Below, one piece after another: positions 13,159 to 15,278 of a stretch of DNA of 15,278 nucleotides; position 1 is the stretch's first letter, and every line of letters starts with the position of its first letter. A program made the translations under genes and the position numbers. The notes beneath the pieces are model-generated. The model was not told the DNA's origin. It did no database searches and saw only the letters and a program-made list of their open reading frames with translations. Origin of the DNA: IMCC26256 sp046081705 (GTDB lineage: Bacteria; Actinomycetota; Acidimicrobiia; IMCC26256). The DNA is taken from the NCBI GenBank assembly GCA_046081705.1, contig JBJTWK010000096.1, forward strand, positions 1-15,278, read 5' to 3'.

Positions 13159-13727
13159 GGCCGGCCGCCGGACTCCCCGGCCACATGGGCCCGGGCGAGC
13201 AGCAGCCCGATGATCGTCTTGGCGTCCCGGATCTCGCCCCGCGCGATGAGCGCATCGACCTCGGCGAACGCGACGTGCTCGATCACCATCGCGTGCTCCT
13301 CGACGCCGACGGGTTCCGGCGCACCCCCCGCATCGAGGTCGAGCGCGGCGTACAGGTGGGTGTACTCGTCGCAGAACCCCGGCGTGTTGAAGAACTGTGC
13401 GAGCTCGACGATGCGCCCGGCGGTGTGGCCGGTCTCCTCGAGCAGCTCGCGAGCCGCGGTGGTCGCCGGCGGCTCACCGTCGACGTCGCGCTTGCCGGCC
13501 GGCACCTCGAGCAGCCAGCCGTCGACCGCAGCGCGGTACTGGCGGACCAGGACGGCGTGCGTACCGTCGACGACGGGCACGACGACGACGGCACCCGGGT
13601 GCCGCACGACCGTGCGCGCCACACGGGTGGCGTCGGGCGCCTCGACCGTCTCCTCGGTGATCGCGAGGAACCCGGCCCGACCCACCTCGCGGGACCCGAC
13701 GATGCGGAAGTCCGGTCGTCCGTTCAC
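13155..13727 (-). CDS. Nudix hydrolase, likely ADP-ribose pyrophosphatase
   Basis: Hydrolyses a nucleoside diphosphate linked to another group, most likely ADP-ribose to AMP and ribose-5-phosphate. The 190-residue protein has the Nudix box at 78-100: G78, E85, R93-E94, E97-E98 and G100. The gap between G78 and E85 is one residue longer than the textbook GX5E, a variant that I recall in the actinobacterial ADP-ribose pyrophosphatases. The preceding VDGWLLEVPAGK (68-79) and the NTPGFCDE loop after the box are typical of that subfamily. It lies between pyrG and xerD, the same place as Rv1700 of M. tuberculosis, which supports the call. The GTG start at 13727 is 16 nt after the pyrG stop, without a clear ribosome-binding site. 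The stop overlaps xerD by GTGA. Confidence 0.88.
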   Translation of the reverse strand: MNGRPDFRIVGSREVGRAGFLAITEETVEAPDATRVARTVVRHPGAVVVVPVVDGTHAVLVRQYRAAVDGWLLEVPAGKRDVDGEPPATTAARELLEETGHTAGRIVELAQFFNTPGFCDEYTHLYAALDLDAGGAPEPVGVEEHAMVIEHVAFAEVDALIARGEIRDAKTIIGLLLARAHVAGESGGRP

Positions 13728-13743
13728 CGCGCCGACGCGCCGA

Positions 13744-15278
13744 TCACGAGCGGTCCGCCACCTCGGCGACGTCGATCTCGATCTCCGGCAACGGGAGGTG
13801 CGGGTTGCGCCCCTCGGCCCGGTCCCGAGCCGCCCGGATGAACGCGGCGAACAGCGGGTGCGGCCGGTCCGGGCGACTCTTGAACTCGGGGTGCGCCTGG
13901 GTGGCCGCGTAGAACGGGTGGACCCGCTCGTCGAGCTCGATGAACTCCACGAGGCGGTCGTCGGGCGAGGTGCCCGAGAAGATGAGGCCGGACTCCTCGA
14001 GGCGACGGCGGTACCGGTCCGAGACCTCGTACCGGTGCCGATGGCGTTCGTAGATGACCTCGTCGCCGTAGGCCCGCTGCACGATCGTGCCCGGCTTGAG
14101 CTTGGCGGGGTACGCCCCGAGGCGCATCGTCCCGCCGAGGTCGGTGACGTCGCGCTGGTGCTCCATGAGATCGATCACCGCGTGCGGGGTGTGCGGGTCG
14201 AACTCGCTCGAGTTCGCGCCGGCGAGGCCGCAGACGTCGCGGGCGTACTCGATGACCGCGCACTGCATGCCGAGGCAGAGGCCGAGGAACGGCACCTGCT
14301 GCATCCGGGCGAACCCGGCCGCGGCGATCTTGCCCTCGATGCCCCGGAAGCCGAACCCACCGGGGATGACGATGCCGTCGAGGTCGCGGAGACGTCCCTC
14401 GGCCAGCAGTCCCTCGGTGTCGTCCGACGCGATCCAGTCGATGTGGACCTTCGCACCGCACGAGTACCCACCGTGGCGGAGCGCCTCGACGACAGAGAGG
14501 TACGCGTCGGGGAGGTTCACGTACTTGCCGACGAGCCCGATGTGCACGTCGGTGTCGAGCGAACGCACGCGGTGCACGAGACCCTGCCACTCGGTGAGGT
14601 CCGGTTCCGGCGCGTCGAGGCGGAGCATGTCGATGACGTAGCCGTCGAGGCCCTCGTCGTGGAGCACGATCGGGATCTCGTACAGCGTGTCGGCGTCGAC
14701 CGCGGACACGATCCCGCGCTCGTGGACGTCGCAGAGTTGGGAGATCTTCTCCTTGAGGTGCGAGGAGATCGGCCGGTCCGACCGGCACACGATCGCGTCC
14801 GGCTGGATGCCCCGGCTCCGCAGTTCGGTCACGGAGTGCTGGGTGGGCTTGGTCTTCTGCTCGGCCGACGGGCCGATGAACGGCACGAGCGTGACGTGGA
14901 TGTAGAAGACGTTGTCGCGCCCGACGTCCTTGCGGAACTGGCGGATCGCCTCGAGGAACGGGAGGATCTCGATGTCGCCGACGGTGCCGCCGACCTCCGA
15001 GATCACGACGTCGACGTCGTCGGTCGCCAGGCTGAGGATCCGGTCCTTGATCTCGTCGGTGATGTGCGGGATGACCTGGACCGTCTGGCCGAGGTACTCA
15101 CCGCGGCGCTCCTTCGCGAGCACCGACTGGTAGATCGAGCCGGTCGTGGCGTTCGAACGGCGGTTGAGCGGCTCGTCGATGAACCGCTCGTAGTGACCGA
15201 GGTCGAGGTCGGTCTCCCCGCCGTCGTCGGTGACGAACACCTCGCCGTGCTGGAACGGGTTCATCGTCCCCGGGTCGA
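13744..15278 (-). CDS. pyrG: CTP synthase (glutamine hydrolysing), 5' end cut off by window
   Basis: Makes CTP from UTP, ATP and glutamine. About 510 residues are visible; the first 60 or so, with the ATP-binding P-loop, lie beyond the right edge, since the frame is still open there (DPGTMNPFQHGEV). The synthase domain shows HGEVFVTDDGGETDLDLGHYERF, SEVGGTVGDIE and VPFIGPSAEQKTKPTQHS. The class I glutamine amidotransferase domain follows with GKYVNLPDAY, GFGFRGIEGK, the nucleophile Cys at 14275-14277 (GLCLGMQ) and the His-x-Glu at 13885-13893 (AHPEFKSRP). Internal ATGs such as that at 15264 are not the real start. It is the first visible gene of a unit with the Nudix and xerD genes; its promoter cannot be seen. 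Confidence 0.98.
   Translation of the reverse strand, partial: DPGTMNPFQHGEVFVTDDGGETDLDLGHYERFIDEPLNRRSNATTGSIYQSVLAKERRGEYLGQTVQVIPHITDEIKDRILSLATDDVDVVISEVGGTVGDIEILPFLEAIRQFRKDVGRDNVFYIHVTLVPFIGPSAEQKTKPTQHSVTELRSRGIQPDAIVCRSDRPISSHLKEKISQLCDVHERGIVSAVDADTLYEIPIVLHDEGLDGYVIDMLRLDAPEPDLTEWQGLVHRVRSLDTDVHIGLVGKYVNLPDAYLSVVEALRHGGYSCGAKVHIDWIASDDTEGLLAEGRLRDLDGIVIPGGFGFRGIEGKIAAAGFARMQQVPFLGLCLGMQCAVIEYARDVCGLAGANSSEFDPHTPHAVIDLMEHQRDVTDLGGTMRLGAYPAKLKPGTIVQRAYGDEVIYERHRHRYEVSDRYRRRLEESGLIFSGTSPDDRLVEFIELDERVHPFYAATQAHPEFKSRPDRPHPLFAAFIRAARDRAEGRNPHLPLPEIEIDVAEVADRS

Overview
This is a very gene-dense, GC-rich window (roughly 70% G+C by eye, about 99% coding) from a bacterial chromosome. It looks like a high-GC actinobacterium, possibly of the Acidimicrobiia. 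That placement is inference, from gene order and promoter style. The order pyrG - Nudix hydrolase - xerD - scpA - scpB - rluB - cmk - der is, as I recall it, the same backbone found in Mycobacterium tuberculosis around Rv1699-Rv1713. Here it also carries aroH, tyrA, aroA, plsC, ispH and a DUF512/PDZ gene. The combination tyrA-aroA-cmk-plsC-ispH and DUF512-der resembles, as I recall, the order in many Clostridia.

Layout, left to right. At 1-2662 (minus) lie der (3' end cut off by the window) and its upstream partner, a PDZ/radical-SAM-like DUF512 protein. At 2708-4227 (plus) lie ispH and a small four-helix membrane protein. At 4221-8229 (minus), in transcription order, lie aroH, tyrA, aroA, cmk and plsC. 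At 8241-10548 (minus) lie scpA, scpB and rluB. At 10615-11622 (plus) is trpS. At 11619-12176 (minus) is an HD-domain protein. At 12187-15278 (minus), in transcription order, lie pyrG (5' end cut off), a Nudix hydrolase and xerD.

The genes are core metabolism and chromosome maintenance. AroH, TyrA and AroA belong to aromatic amino-acid synthesis. IspH makes isoprenoid precursors, PlsC acts in phospholipid synthesis, and PyrG and Cmk in pyrimidine nucleotide metabolism. Der and RluB act on the ribosome, ScpA/ScpB load condensin, XerD resolves chromosome dimers, and TrpS charges tRNA-Trp. There are no mobile elements, CRISPR arrays, tRNAs, rRNAs or foreign-looking islands.

The most interesting layer is regulatory. 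Six of the seven predicted transcription-unit heads have a TAGNNT hexamer ending 6-10 nt before the start codon and no clear ribosome-binding site, as expected for leaderless or nearly leaderless transcripts. The seventh, pyrG, has its start outside the window. Genes inside units instead overlap by 4 bp (GTGA/ATGA) or lie within 16 nt, and several have GAGG/GGAG sites. At two junctions the TAG stop of the upstream gene is itself the start of the next gene's putative -10 hexamer. I see no convincing undescribed multi-gene system.
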